A stretch of DNA of 64,000 bases from Nocardiopsis metallicus (lineage in GTDB: Bacteria > Actinomycetota > Actinomycetes > Streptosporangiales > Streptosporangiaceae): positions 2,666,001-2,730,000 of the forward strand of contig NZ_JACHDO010000001.1 in the NCBI RefSeq assembly GCF_014201115.1, written 5' to 3'. Under the pieces are notes generated by a model, which worked only from the letters and a program-made list of their open reading frames with translations, did no database searches and was not told the DNA's origin. Both the position numbers and the translations under genes were made by a program. Of this stretch, positions 18,665 to 27,036 are shown piece after piece. The stretch's first letter is position 1. The number at the start of each line of letters is the position of its first letter.

Positions 18665-20167
18665 CTACCTGGGATCGAGGGACACGTCGGCCCACAGGGC
18701 GCGCACCGCGGACGCGTCACCCTCCGTCAGGGAGTCCTCGATGTCCCAGACACGCACCACCGTCGCGTCCGGCCGGACCGCGGGCCACCCCGGGTCTCCG
18801 GTGGCCGCGAAGGCGCTCCAGGCCCCCACCATGCGCTCGGACAACCCCCGGTAGCCCTCGTCCGGCTCGCCGTCGCACAGGAACACCGCGAGGTCGCAGT
18901 CCAGGTTCCCGAACGCGAAGGGCAGGTCGAAGGCGTGGCAGGCGCCCAGGCGCCCCTCCATCGTGCGGCTCTGCGCGGCGAAGCGGAAGAAGTGGGCGCT
19001 GCCGCCCGCCGCCGCCTGTGCCTCGGCCAGCCGGACGGAGTACTCGCAGAACATGGCGTCGCCGCGGATCTCGGTGAACAGCTCGCGCAGGGAGGCCTCC
19101 GGATGGACCGCCCGGTAGGCCGCCACCGCCCCCTCGCCCAGGCCGAGGCGGCTCGCGGTGACCGCGAGGGCCGCCTCGCCGTCGATCTCCACCTTCTGGC
19201 CGAGCTCGGTGAAGAGCCGGTACTCCTCGGTGTTGTGCCCCACGAGCAGGGTCACGTCGGCGGCGGCGCCGCGGGCGATGGCCGCCAGCGGGGCCTCGGG
19301 CAGTTCGGGGCCGCCGACCACGGGGGCGTAGCAGGTGAACGCCTTGGTGCGCACGCCCCCGCTGCCCTCTCCGCTGCCGGAGAGGACCTCGTCGGTGGCG
19401 GCCAGGATCTTCTCGGGGGCCAGGGCCGCCAGGGACTCGGCCTCCAGCGGCACCCCGGCGGCCTTGGCCACGCCCTCGGAGACCGCGCGGGCGGTGTCGA
19501 CGGTGAGCATGTCCCCGGGGACGCTGTGCGCGACGGCGCGGTGGAAGAGCCCGCGGGCGTCGGGCGAGGCCATCAGGCAGACCACGGAACCGGCACCGGC
19601 GGACTCCCCCGCGATGGTGACGTTGCCGGGGTCACCGCCGAAGGCGGCGATGTTGTCGCGCACCCAGCGCAGCGCGGCGGCCTGGTCGAGCAGCCCCCGG
19701 TTGTCGGGGCGGCCGGGAACGTGTCCGAAGCCCTCGAAGCCGAGCCGGTAGTTGACGCTGACCACCACCAGCCCGGCCTCGGCCAGTCGGGTGCCGTCGT
19801 AGGTGGCCTCGGCACCGGATCCGACGATGTAGGCGCCGCCGTGGATCCACACCAGGACTGGGGCCGCCGTCCCCGCCTCCGTGGAAGACCACACGTTCAG
19901 CACCAGGCAGTCCAGGGAGGTGTCCGGGCTCCAGGGCGCGGCGCCGATGAGCTGGGTGCCCTGGGGCGCGGGCGGTCCGGGCTCGGTGCAGTCGCGGACC
20001 CCGTCCCAGGCGGGGGCGGGCGCTGGTGCGGCGAAGCGGTGCTCTGCGAAGGGCGCGGCGGCGTAGGGGATGCCCCGGTGGACCACGATCCGCCCGTCCT
20101 GTGAGCGGGGCGAGACGGTTCCGCGAACCGGTCCGTTCGCGGTCCTCACGATGTACTCGGCGTCCAC
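18665..20167 (-). CDS. Type B carboxylesterase (pNB esterase family)
   Basis: 500-residue serine esterase of the carboxylesterase B family. Signature GGDPGNVTIAGESAGAGS contains the nucleophile Ser; VLVWIHGGAY forms the oxyanion hole; GHNTEEYRLF contains the acidic residue region; and LGACHAFDLPFAFGN the catalytic His. GTG 20167 is selected since AAGGAGG lies six bases upstream. Intracellular, no signal peptide. Hydrolyses carboxylic esters of broad kind. A perfect palindrome at 20235-20251 lies in its promoter region. Confidence 0.93.
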   Translation of the reverse strand: MDAEYIVRTANGPVRGTVSPRSQDGRIVVHRGIPYAAAPFAEHRFAAPAPAPAWDGVRDCTEPGPPAPQGTQLIGAAPWSPDTSLDCLVLNVWSSTEAGTAAPVLVWIHGGAYIVGSGAEATYDGTRLAEAGLVVVSVNYRLGFEGFGHVPGRPDNRGLLDQAAALRWVRDNIAAFGGDPGNVTIAGESAGAGSVVCLMASPDARGLFHRAVAHSVPGDMLTVDTARAVSEGVAKAAGVPLEAESLAALAPEKILAATDEVLSGSGEGSGGVRTKAFTCYAPVVGGPELPEAPLAAIARGAAADVTLLVGHNTEEYRLFTELGQKVEIDGEAALAVTASRLGLGEGAVAAYRAVHPEASLRELFTEIRGDAMFCEYSVRLAEAQAAAGGSAHFFRFAAQSRTMEGRLGACHAFDLPFAFGNLDCDLAVFLCDGEPDEGYRGLSERMVGAWSAFAATGDPGWPAVRPDATVVRVWDIEDSLTEGDASAVRALWADVSLDPR

Positions 20168-20234
20168 GTGTTCCTCCTTGGGGGTCGGCCTTGATGCGGC
20201 CTTCACGGCCGGGCCCGGGGTCGGCGCTGCATCC

Positions 20235-20251
20235 ACCTAACATCGTTAGGT
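20235..20251. promoter_or_regulatory. Palindromic operator upstream of the carboxylesterase
   Basis: ACCTAAC-ATC-GTTAGGT: perfect 7-bp arms with a 3-bp centre, about 70 bp upstream of the esterase start. No regulator gene is adjacent, so the cognate protein is probably encoded elsewhere. Confidence 0.5.
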
Positions 20252-20439
20252 TTCTCCGCGCAAGCCCCGGCCGGGGACCGGAACCGGGAAGGGGGCGCGG
20301 GCGTCGAAGCCAGACGATAGGTTTTCAGCTGGATTCTCCTGAATCCCTCCCCGCCTGAGCCTGCTTGTCCTGACCCCAACTGGCCCGAACCCCACCGACC
20401 CCTCCGCCCGGCCGGGCGAGAGCGCCGGAAAGGCCCCAC

Positions 20440-21756
20440 ATGCACGCACCCCTGTTCACCGCCCCTGTGCTGCTGGTCGAACAGCCCCGCCATCTGTTCT
20501 CCTCCGAGGGACACTACGAAGTCCTCAGCGAGGCCGGTCAGCCGCTGGCGTACGTGAACGAGCACATGACCTCGTGGTCGAACACGCACCGGCGCAGCTC
20601 CCAGCTGCCGCACCGGTTCACGATCTACGCGCCCGACGGGCACCCGCTCCTGACCCTGGACAAGCCCTGGGACCGGGGCCGTCCCTACATCCACGTGAGC
20701 GGCCCGCACAACGAGCCCTACGGCAGCATCGTCCAGGACCGCTCCTTCATGGGCTCGCGCTTCCGGCTCAACGACCCCCGCGGTCACACCGTCGCCGAGA
20801 TCCGGGGCGACTGGAGCGGCTGGGACTTCACCGTCCTGGACCACGCCGGGATCGAGATCGCCCGGATCGGCAAGGAGCACCCCGGCCTGGGCGGGCAGTT
20901 CTTCACCACCGAGGACCGCTACGCGCTCGAGTTCGCCTACGACCTGCCCTGGCCGCTGCGCCGCCTGGTCATCGGCGCGGCCATCACCATCGACGTCCTG
21001 CTGCACGAGCGCGAGCCGGAGTTCTACCACTCCAACTACGCCGACTTCGGGCGCTACCCCGAGTACGGCTACCAGCCCCGCCACCACTGGCACCACCCCC
21101 GGCGCGGCTACGTCGCCGCCCGGCGCAGGCGTCCGCCGCTGGTGGTCCACACCTGGCAGCCGGTGCGCCGCCGGGGCTACGTCCCCGTCCGCCAGCGCGC
21201 GACCAGCTCCCGGGCCGGATACCGCACCTTCTCCTCCCGCTCGGAGGCGCCCGCGCCCCGGGTCAACCGCACACCGCGGGTGGAACGCCGCGGCGGGGCG
21301 GGGTTCGCGTCACGGTCGGAGGCCCCCTCCACCGGGGCGGCGGCCCGCCGTGAGCGCCAGGGACGCGCCCAGGGCGGTGGCGGTACCTCCCGAGCGGCCA
21401 GGCTCAAGCGCGATGCCTCCCAGGGCACCACGGCCAGGCGCGCCAGGGACGGGATGACCGGCAGCGGGAGCGGCGGCGGTGGCCTGCGTTCCTCCTCGGG
21501 GATCAACCGCCCCTCGGGCTCTTCCTCGCGATCCGCCTCCTCCTCGCGGGGCACCTCCTCCCGTGGCACGTCGACCTCACGGTCCGGCTCGGCCTCGCGC
21601 GGCACGTCCGCTTCGGGCCGCTCGTCCTCGCGGAGCACGTCCTCAAGGGGCGGGGCGAGCCGTTCCGGTGGCGGCTTCAGCAGCCGCTCCAGCAGCGGCC
21701 GGTCCAGCAGTAGTCGGTCCAGCGGCGGCCGGTCCGGCGGCAGCCGCCGCAGGTAG
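20440..21756 (+). CDS. Scramblase/LURP-one-like protein with Arg/Ser-rich tail
   Basis: 438 residues. Residues 1-195 look like the tubby-like beta-barrel of phospholipid scramblase/LURP-one relatives: repeated strands such as YEVLSEAGQPLAYV, FTIYAPDGHPLLTL, SFMGSRFRLNDPRGHTVAEI and a closing hydrophobic helix RRLVIGAAITIDVLL. From about 205 onward the protein is very basic and low-complexity: Arg/His/Tyr-rich, then about 120 residues of Ser, Arg and Gly (SSR, SRG, SGR triplets). Start ATG 20440 has GGAAAGG upstream. The tail could bind nucleic acid or polyanions, or be surface-associated. Function unknown. Confidence 0.75.
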   Translation: MHAPLFTAPVLLVEQPRHLFSSEGHYEVLSEAGQPLAYVNEHMTSWSNTHRRSSQLPHRFTIYAPDGHPLLTLDKPWDRGRPYIHVSGPHNEPYGSIVQDRSFMGSRFRLNDPRGHTVAEIRGDWSGWDFTVLDHAGIEIARIGKEHPGLGGQFFTTEDRYALEFAYDLPWPLRRLVIGAAITIDVLLHEREPEFYHSNYADFGRYPEYGYQPRHHWHHPRRGYVAARRRRPPLVVHTWQPVRRRGYVPVRQRATSSRAGYRTFSSRSEAPAPRVNRTPRVERRGGAGFASRSEAPSTGAAARRERQGRAQGGGGTSRAARLKRDASQGTTARRARDGMTGSGSGGGGLRSSSGINRPSGSSSRSASSSRGTSSRGTSTSRSGSASRGTSASGRSSSRSTSSRGGASRSGGGFSSRSSSGRSSSSRSSGGRSGGSRRR

Positions 21757-21857
21757 GCACATCAGTGGACAGGCCCCACCCGCGGGCAGCTCCACCAGCG
21801 TCACATCCGGGGTTCCTCGTCCAGCGCTTCACGGACGAGGGACCCTCGCCCACTACG

Positions 21858-21877
21858 CATACCATCCGGTCGGTATG
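21858..21877. promoter_or_regulatory. CATACC-N8-GGTATG operator upstream of the quinone oxidoreductase
   Basis: CATACCATCCGGTCGGTATG: perfect 6-bp arms. Matches the palindromes at 24387-24406 and 29043-29062 (shared CATACC.nCCGG core), the second of which lies upstream of the TetR gene ending at 28369. This suggests the three promoters share that TetR. Confidence 0.65.
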
Positions 21878-21913
21878 ATTCCCCTCCACAGCCGACCAGC
21901 AGGAAGGTCCACC

Positions 21914-22873
21914 ATGCGCGCCATCCAGATCACCGAGTTCGGCGGACCAGAGGTCCTCGTACCCACGGAACTCCCCGACCCCGAGCCGGGCCAGGGCGAA
22001 CTCCTCCTCGACGTCTCCCTGATCGGGGTGAACTTCGCCGACACGCACCAGGCCGAGAACAGCTACCTGGCCCCCTCCAGCCTGCCCATGGTCCCCGGTG
22101 GCGAGGTCGCCGGGCACACCGCCGACGGCCGCCGCGTCGTGGGCCTGCTCAGCGGCAGCGGCGGCTACGCCGAGCGCGCCGTGGTCGACCCCAACCTCGC
22201 CTACGACATCCCGGACGGCGTCTCCGACGCGGCCGCCCTGGCCCTGATCGTCCAGGGCACCTCGGCCTGGCTACTGCTGCGCAAGACCACCCGGATCTCC
22301 CCCGGCGAGTCGGTCGTGGTGCACGCCGCGGGCGGCGGCGTGGGCACGCTCGCGGTCCAGCTGGCCAAGCAGTTCGGCGCCGGCCGCGTGATCGCGGTGG
22401 CCAGCACCGAGGAGAAGCGCAAGCTCGCCCTGGAGCTGGGCGCCGACGCCGTGGTGGACTCCGCCGCCCCCGACATGACCGCCGCGCTGATCGAGGCCAA
22501 CGAGGGCCGCCGGGTGGACATCATCCTGGACATGGTGGGCGGCCGGGTCACCGACGAGAGCATGCGGGCGCTGGCCCCGTTCGGACGGCTGGGCTTCTAC
22601 GGGATGGCCTCGCGCGAGCTGCCCTCTCCGGTGAAGCTGCCCAACCTGATGCGCTTCTCGACCACCGTGGGCGGCATGTGGCTGCCACACGCCTTCCTGC
22701 TGCCGGGGGACGTGGTCGGTCAGGCGATGAACGAACTCTTCACGATGGTCGCCGAGGGCAGCCTCCGGCCGATCCTCGGGCAGACCTACCCTCTGGCCGA
22801 GGCCCGCCGAGCCCACGAGGACCTGCGGTCCCGCGGCACGGTCGGCAAGCTGACCCTCGACCCGTCGCTGTAG
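21914..22873 (+). CDS. Zinc-independent quinone oxidoreductase (MDR family)
   Basis: 319-residue NADPH-dependent enzyme of the medium-chain dehydrogenase/reductase family. GroES-like N-terminal domain, then the Rossmann motif HAAGGGVGTLAVQLAK. The structural and catalytic zinc ligands of alcohol dehydrogenases are absent (GVNFADTHQ replaces the zinc Cys region), as in QOR/zeta-crystallin. Start ATG 21914 with AGGAAGG seven bases before. The upstream palindrome links it to the TetR regulon of the SDR/APH/ACAD operon, where it may reduce an unsaturated carbonyl intermediate (inference). Confidence 0.9.
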   Translation: MRAIQITEFGGPEVLVPTELPDPEPGQGELLLDVSLIGVNFADTHQAENSYLAPSSLPMVPGGEVAGHTADGRRVVGLLSGSGGYAERAVVDPNLAYDIPDGVSDAAALALIVQGTSAWLLLRKTTRISPGESVVVHAAGGGVGTLAVQLAKQFGAGRVIAVASTEEKRKLALELGADAVVDSAAPDMTAALIEANEGRRVDIILDMVGGRVTDESMRALAPFGRLGFYGMASRELPSPVKLPNLMRFSTTVGGMWLPHAFLLPGDVVGQAMNELFTMVAEGSLRPILGQTYPLAEARRAHEDLRSRGTVGKLTLDPSL

Positions 22874-22938
22874 TCATCCGATGGATCATCGCCCCTAGAA
22901 CGCCCACCTTTACGAAGTAGATTTTCATTTGTCCGGTT

Positions 22939-22977
22939 TCTCCGTTCCGGGTGGCTCGCCGCGCCCCGGAACGGAGA
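22939..22977. terminator. Bidirectional terminator hairpin
   Basis: TCTCCGTTCCGGG pairs perfectly with CCCGGAACGGAGA (13 bp) around a 13-base loop, between the convergent quinone oxidoreductase and LLM genes. The plus-strand approach is AT-rich. Confidence 0.75.
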
Positions 22978-23018
22978 GACAGCGGACGGCCCGGGGGCTG
23001 GCCGGAACCGAACCCCGG

Positions 23019-23927
23019 TCAGGCCCGCCCCGCGCGGACCGCTTCACGGACGGCGGGTACCACTTCCCGGGCGAACAGCTCCACCTGTGCGGCCGACTCC
23101 CCCGCCGGACCGAGCACGAAGGTGTCCATGCCCCGCTCCAGCACCAGTTCGGCCAGGGTCTGCACCCACAGCTCGACCGGACCCTCCAACGGACCCTGCC
23201 CCGCGGAGGTGCTGTCGGTGATGGTGCCCCACAGGTTGTACACCCGGCGGATGGCAGCCGGATCGCGTCCGCTCTCGGCCGCGCCCGCGTCGATGCGCTC
23301 GTGCATCGCCGGCAGCTTCTCGGGCCCCACATAGGCGTGGGAGACCACCCAGCCGTCGGCACCCCGGCCCACCGCCCGCAGCATGCGAGGGCCGCCCACC
23401 CCCAGCCAGATCCCGATGTCGTGCGCCGGTGCCGGGCCCGGCTTGACCCCGGCCAGCCGGTAGTGCTCGCCCTCGAATCGGACCGAGCGCCGGTCGGACC
23501 ACATCAGCCGGATCACCTGCATCGCTTCGAGGAGGGAGTCGGCGGCCTCGCGCGGGGTACGGCGCTGACCGCCCATGGCCTCGATCGCCTCCCAGAACGC
23601 CCCGGCACCCAGCCCCAGCTCGAAGCGGCCGCCGGAGAGCACGTCCAGGCTGGCCGCGTTCTTGGCCATGACCGCGGGCTGGCGCAACGGCAGGTTGGCG
23701 ACGTCGGGGAAGACCCGGAGGCGTTCGGTGCGCGCCAGCACCGTGGCCATCAGGCTCCAGGCGTCCAGGTGCCGTCGCTGGTAGGGATGGTCCTGAATCC
23801 CCACGAAGTCCAGTCCGCCGCGCTCGGCGGCCTCGACCACCGCCCAGGTCCGCCGCAGCGCCTCCCTCCCGGCGTCCGGGGAGGGAAAGACCCCGAAGGC
23901 GATCTCACGCCCGTAGTCCACGCTCAC
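23019..23927 (-). CDS. LLM-class flavin-dependent oxidoreductase
   Basis: 302-residue luciferase-like TIM-barrel enzyme. EAAERGGLDFVGIQDHPYQRRHLDAW and LDVLSGGRFELGLGAG are hallmarks of the F420/FMN-dependent LLM group; IWLGVGGPRMLRAVGR is another. Actinobacterial members often use F420. Start GTG 23927 is favoured over the longer frame from 23966, since GGAAGGAGG is correctly placed. Substrate not predictable. Confidence 0.9.
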   Translation of the reverse strand: MSVDYGREIAFGVFPSPDAGREALRRTWAVVEAAERGGLDFVGIQDHPYQRRHLDAWSLMATVLARTERLRVFPDVANLPLRQPAVMAKNAASLDVLSGGRFELGLGAGAFWEAIEAMGGQRRTPREAADSLLEAMQVIRLMWSDRRSVRFEGEHYRLAGVKPGPAPAHDIGIWLGVGGPRMLRAVGRGADGWVVSHAYVGPEKLPAMHERIDAGAAESGRDPAAIRRVYNLWGTITDSTSAGQGPLEGPVELWVQTLAELVLERGMDTFVLGPAGESAAQVELFAREVVPAVREAVRAGRA

Positions 23928-23972
23928 GTTCGCGCCTCCTTCCTCACTCACTCGCCCCGTCTGCATGACCGA

Positions 23973-24254
23973 TCACTTGTAGACGAGGTCCGCGTAGTCG
24001 CGGTGCCGCTGGATCCAGCCCTTGACGAAGGGGCACAGCGGAAGCACGGCCAGTCCACGGGCGCGCACGTCGTCCAGCGCCTCGCGGATCAGGGTGCTGC
24101 CCATCCCCTGCCCCTCGAAGGCCGGGTCGATCTCGGTGTGGGTGAAGGTGATGAGGCCTTCGGTGAGGATGTACTCCGCGTACCCGGCGACCTCGCCGTC
24201 GGCCCTGACCTCGTATCGGCGCCTGTCGGGAATGTCGGTGACCTCGGTTGCCAT
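23973..24254 (-). CDS. Small GNAT-like N-acetyltransferase (YjdJ/NATD1 type)
   Basis: 93-residue minimal GCN5-like fold. Residues DPAFEGQGMGSTLIREALDD form the acetyl-CoA binding motif A (Q/RxxGxG/A), followed by LPLCPFVKGWIQRH, typical of the short GNAT subfamily. ATG 24254 has AGGAGG seven bases upstream. It lies upstream of the LLM gene on the same strand with a 45-bp gap, so both may be co-transcribed. Substrate unknown. Confidence 0.88.
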   Translation of the reverse strand: MATEVTDIPDRRRYEVRADGEVAGYAEYILTEGLITFTHTEIDPAFEGQGMGSTLIREALDDVRARGLAVLPLCPFVKGWIQRHRDYADLVYK

Positions 24255-24372
24255 GCCGGAACCTCCTGGGTGTGGGGTACAGCCGTAGGGTACGGGCGGC
24301 CTCGCCCGCGTCCGAGCCATTCTCGCCCTTGACCTGCCCGCGTCCCCCTTGCGGCACGCGCCCTGACGGACA

Positions 24373-24406
24373 TAGAGTCTCCGTGACATACCGACCAGTC
24401 GGTCTA
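24373..24406 (+). promoter_or_regulatory. Promoter and TetR-type operator of the SDR/APH/ACAD operon
   Basis: TAGAGT at 24373-24378 is a good -10. CATACCGACCAGTCGGTCTA (24387-24406) is an imperfect palindrome lying at the expected start of transcription and ends at the AAGGAG Shine-Dalgarno of the first SDR gene. A bound TetR would block initiation. Confidence 0.65.
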
Positions 24407-24416
24407 AGGAGTACGT

Positions 24417-25172
24417 ATGACTTCGCGGTTCGACGGGCGCACCGCCATCGTCACCGGTGCCAGCCGCGGCATCGGCCTGGCCATCGCCCAACGGCTCGTC
24501 TCCGAGGGCGCTCGCGTGTGCATCACCGCGCGCAAGCCCGAGCCCCTCCAGGAAGCCGTGACGGCCCTCGGCGGCCCCGAGCACGCCATCGGGATCCCCG
24601 GCCGCGCCGACGACCCCGAGCACCAGGACGCGGCGATCGCCGCCACCCTGGAGGCCTTCGGCAGTGTCGACCTTTTCGTCAACAACACCGGCATCAACCC
24701 GGTCTACGGGCGCATGGTCGATCTCGACCTGGACGCCGCCCGCAAGATCTTCGAGGTCAACGCGCTCTCCGCGATCTCCTGGGTGCAGAAGGTCTACAAG
24801 GCCTGGCTGGCCGAGCACGGCGGCGCCATCGTCAACGTCTCCTCCGTGGCCGGGATCAAGCCCGCCCCCGGGATCGGCTTCTACGGCGCCACCAAGGCGA
24901 TGCTCAGCCACATCACCGAGGAGCTCGCCGTCGAGCTGGGGCCGAACATCCGGGTGAACGGCGTCGCCCCGGCCGTGGTCAAGACCCGCTTCGCCGAGGC
25001 CCTGTACGAGGGCCGCGAGGAGAAGGTCGCCGCCGCCTACCCGCTGAACCGCCTGGGCCTGCCCGAGGACGTCGCGGGCGCGGTCGCCTTCCTGCTCTCC
25101 GAGGACGCCGCGTGGGTCACCGGCCGCACCCTGGTGCTGGACGGCGGCGTCACCCTGACCGGAGGGGTGTGA
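24417..25172 (+). CDS. Short-chain dehydrogenase/reductase (first SDR)
   Basis: 251-residue classical SDR. TGASRGIG (cofactor loop), NNTG, catalytic Ser in NVSSVAG and the YGATK Tyr-Lys pair are in order; C-terminal LVLDGGVTLTGG is normal. NAD(P)-dependent oxidation or reduction of a hydroxyl/keto group. First gene of a four-gene operon, with AAGGAG upstream of ATG 24417. With the phosphotransferase and ACAD behind it, it resembles LvaD of levulinate catabolism, which reduces a 4-ketoacyl-CoA; this link is inferred from gene content. Confidence 0.92.
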   Translation: MTSRFDGRTAIVTGASRGIGLAIAQRLVSEGARVCITARKPEPLQEAVTALGGPEHAIGIPGRADDPEHQDAAIAATLEAFGSVDLFVNNTGINPVYGRMVDLDLDAARKIFEVNALSAISWVQKVYKAWLAEHGGAIVNVSSVAGIKPAPGIGFYGATKAMLSHITEELAVELGPNIRVNGVAPAVVKTRFAEALYEGREEKVAAAYPLNRLGLPEDVAGAVAFLLSEDAAWVTGRTLVLDGGVTLTGGV

Positions 25173-25177
25173 CCGGC

Positions 25178-25990
25178 GTGGAGCTCAAGAACACGCAGCC
25201 GAAAGGCACGCAGCTGACGGATGTCGGAGCCGTGGTGACCGGCGGCGGCAACGGGATCGGCGCGGCGATCGCCCGCCGCCTGGGCGCTGCCGGGGCACGG
25301 GTCGTGGTCAACGACCTGGACGCGGGCGCCGCCGAGGCCGTGGCCGCGGAGATCAGCGGAATCGCCGTGCCCGGGGACGCAGCCAGCGAGGCGGGCGTGA
25401 CCGCCCTGATCGCCGAGGCCGGGGCGCACCTGGGCGGAATCGACCTCTACGTGGCCAACGCCGGGGTCGCCGTGAGCGGCGGCCCCGAAGCCCTGGAGTC
25501 CGACTGGGACCTGTCCTGGCAGGTCAACGTGATGGCGCACGTGCGTGCGGCCCGCGAACTCGTCCCGGGCTGGCTGGAGCGCGGCCGCGGCCACCTGCTC
25601 ACCACCGTGTCCGCGGCGGGCCTGCTCAGCATGCTCGGCAGCGCGCCCTACTCGGTGACCAAGCACGCCGCCCTGGCCTTCGGCGAGTGGATGTCGGCCA
25701 CCTACGGGGACCGGGGCATCACCACCCAGTGCCTGTGCCCCCTGGGTGTGCGCACCAACATGCTCGACGACAGCGGGTCGGAGGGCCGGGCCATCCTGGC
25801 CGGGGACGCCATCACGCCGGAGGAGGTCGCCGACGCGGTGATCGCGGGGCTCGCCGACGGGCGCTTCCTGATCCTGCCGCACCCCCAGGTCGCTGACTAC
25901 TACGCGGCGCGGGCCGCTGACACCGACGCCTGGCTGGCCGGGATGCGGCGCCTGCAGGCCAAGGTGTTCGGCACGCAGGAGCAGGCATGA
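25178..25990 (+). CDS. Short-chain dehydrogenase/reductase (second SDR)
   Basis: 270-residue SDR. TGGGNGIG cofactor loop, ANAGVAV, catalytic Ser in TTVSAAG and YSVTK. The region after the active site (CPLGVRTNMLDD) and a long C-terminus (ARAADTDAWLAGMRRL) differ from the first SDR, so the two are unlikely to be isozymes. GTG 25178 has GGAGGGG ten bases upstream; GTG 25169, overlapping the previous stop, is possible but too close to that site. Its stop overlaps the phosphotransferase start (ATGA). Confidence 0.92.
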   Translation: MELKNTQPKGTQLTDVGAVVTGGGNGIGAAIARRLGAAGARVVVNDLDAGAAEAVAAEISGIAVPGDAASEAGVTALIAEAGAHLGGIDLYVANAGVAVSGGPEALESDWDLSWQVNVMAHVRAARELVPGWLERGRGHLLTTVSAAGLLSMLGSAPYSVTKHAALAFGEWMSATYGDRGITTQCLCPLGVRTNMLDDSGSEGRAILAGDAITPEEVADAVIAGLADGRFLILPHPQVADYYAARAADTDAWLAGMRRLQAKVFGTQEQA

Positions 25991-27030
25991 ACGACGAGAT
26001 CTCCGGTGACGGCCCCTCCGACGCCGAACTACCCGGACTGGACCTGGAGCGGCTGCGTTCCTACCTGGACCGCGAGCTGCCCGGGCTGGTCTCGGGGCCG
26101 CTCGGCGGGAGAGTGATCGCGGGTGGCAAGTCCAACCTGACCTACGCGGTCACCGACGGCACCGGCTCCTGGGTGGTACGCCGCCCGCCGCTGGGGCACG
26201 TGCTGGCCACCGCCCACGACATGCCCCGCGAGTACCGGGTGATGACCGCGCTGCGCGACACCTCCGTGCCGGTACCGCGCACGCACGTGCTGTGCGAGGA
26301 GACCGAGGTGCTCGGCGCGCCGTTCTACGTCATGGAACACGTGGCGGGCACGCCCCTGCGCACCCTGGACGAGATCGCCCCGCTCGGGACGCAGGGCGCG
26401 CGCAAGGTCGCCGACGGGCTGATCACGACCCTGGGCAACCTGCACGCGGTGGAACCCGCCGAGGTGGGCCTGGGCGACTTCGGCCGCCCGGCGGGCTTCC
26501 TGGAGCGCCAGGTGCGCCGCTGGAGCAAGCAGTTGGAGGCCTCGCGCAGCCGGGACATCCCCGGGATCGACGAGTTGCGCGACGAACTGGCGGCCAGGCT
26601 GCCCGAGCAGGGCGCGCCCGCGATCGTGCACGGCGACTACCGGCTCGACAACGTGCTGGTCACCGACGACGGGCGGCTCACCGCCGTTCTGGACTGGGAG
26701 ATGGCCACCCTCGGCGCCCCCCTCGTGGACCTGGGGCTGATGCTCGTCTACCGGGAGCAGCCGGTCATCGGCGGCTCGCGACCGGCCACCTCGGCCGAGG
26801 GTTTCCCCTCCTCCCCCGAGCTGGTGCAGATGTACGCGGCGGCGACCGGCCGGGACGTGTCCCGACTCGGCTGGTACGTGGCCTTCGGCTGCTTCAAGCT
26901 CGCGGTGATCGCCGAGGGCATCCACTTCCGGCACAGCCGGGGACTGACCGTGGGCGCCGGCTTCGACGGGATCGGCGACGTCGTCGCACCGCTGGTACAG
27001 CGCGCCCACACCATGCTCAAGGAGGACTGA
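25987..27030 (+). CDS. Phosphotransferase, APH/ACAD10-11 kinase-like
   Basis: 347-residue protein-kinase-fold phosphotransferase. IVHGDYRLDNVLV is the catalytic (Brenner) motif and VLDWEMATLG the metal-binding Asp. This group matches the N-terminal kinase half of animal ACAD10/ACAD11 and LvaA, which phosphorylate the hydroxyl of 4-hydroxyacyl-CoA. An aminoglycoside substrate is unlikely given the operon. Next gene is an acyl-CoA dehydrogenase six bases downstream. Confidence 0.9.
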   Translation: MNDEISGDGPSDAELPGLDLERLRSYLDRELPGLVSGPLGGRVIAGGKSNLTYAVTDGTGSWVVRRPPLGHVLATAHDMPREYRVMTALRDTSVPVPRTHVLCEETEVLGAPFYVMEHVAGTPLRTLDEIAPLGTQGARKVADGLITTLGNLHAVEPAEVGLGDFGRPAGFLERQVRRWSKQLEASRSRDIPGIDELRDELAARLPEQGAPAIVHGDYRLDNVLVTDDGRLTAVLDWEMATLGAPLVDLGLMLVYREQPVIGGSRPATSAEGFPSSPELVQMYAAATGRDVSRLGWYVAFGCFKLAVIAEGIHFRHSRGLTVGAGFDGIGDVVAPLVQRAHTMLKED

Positions 27031-27036
27031 GGACCG

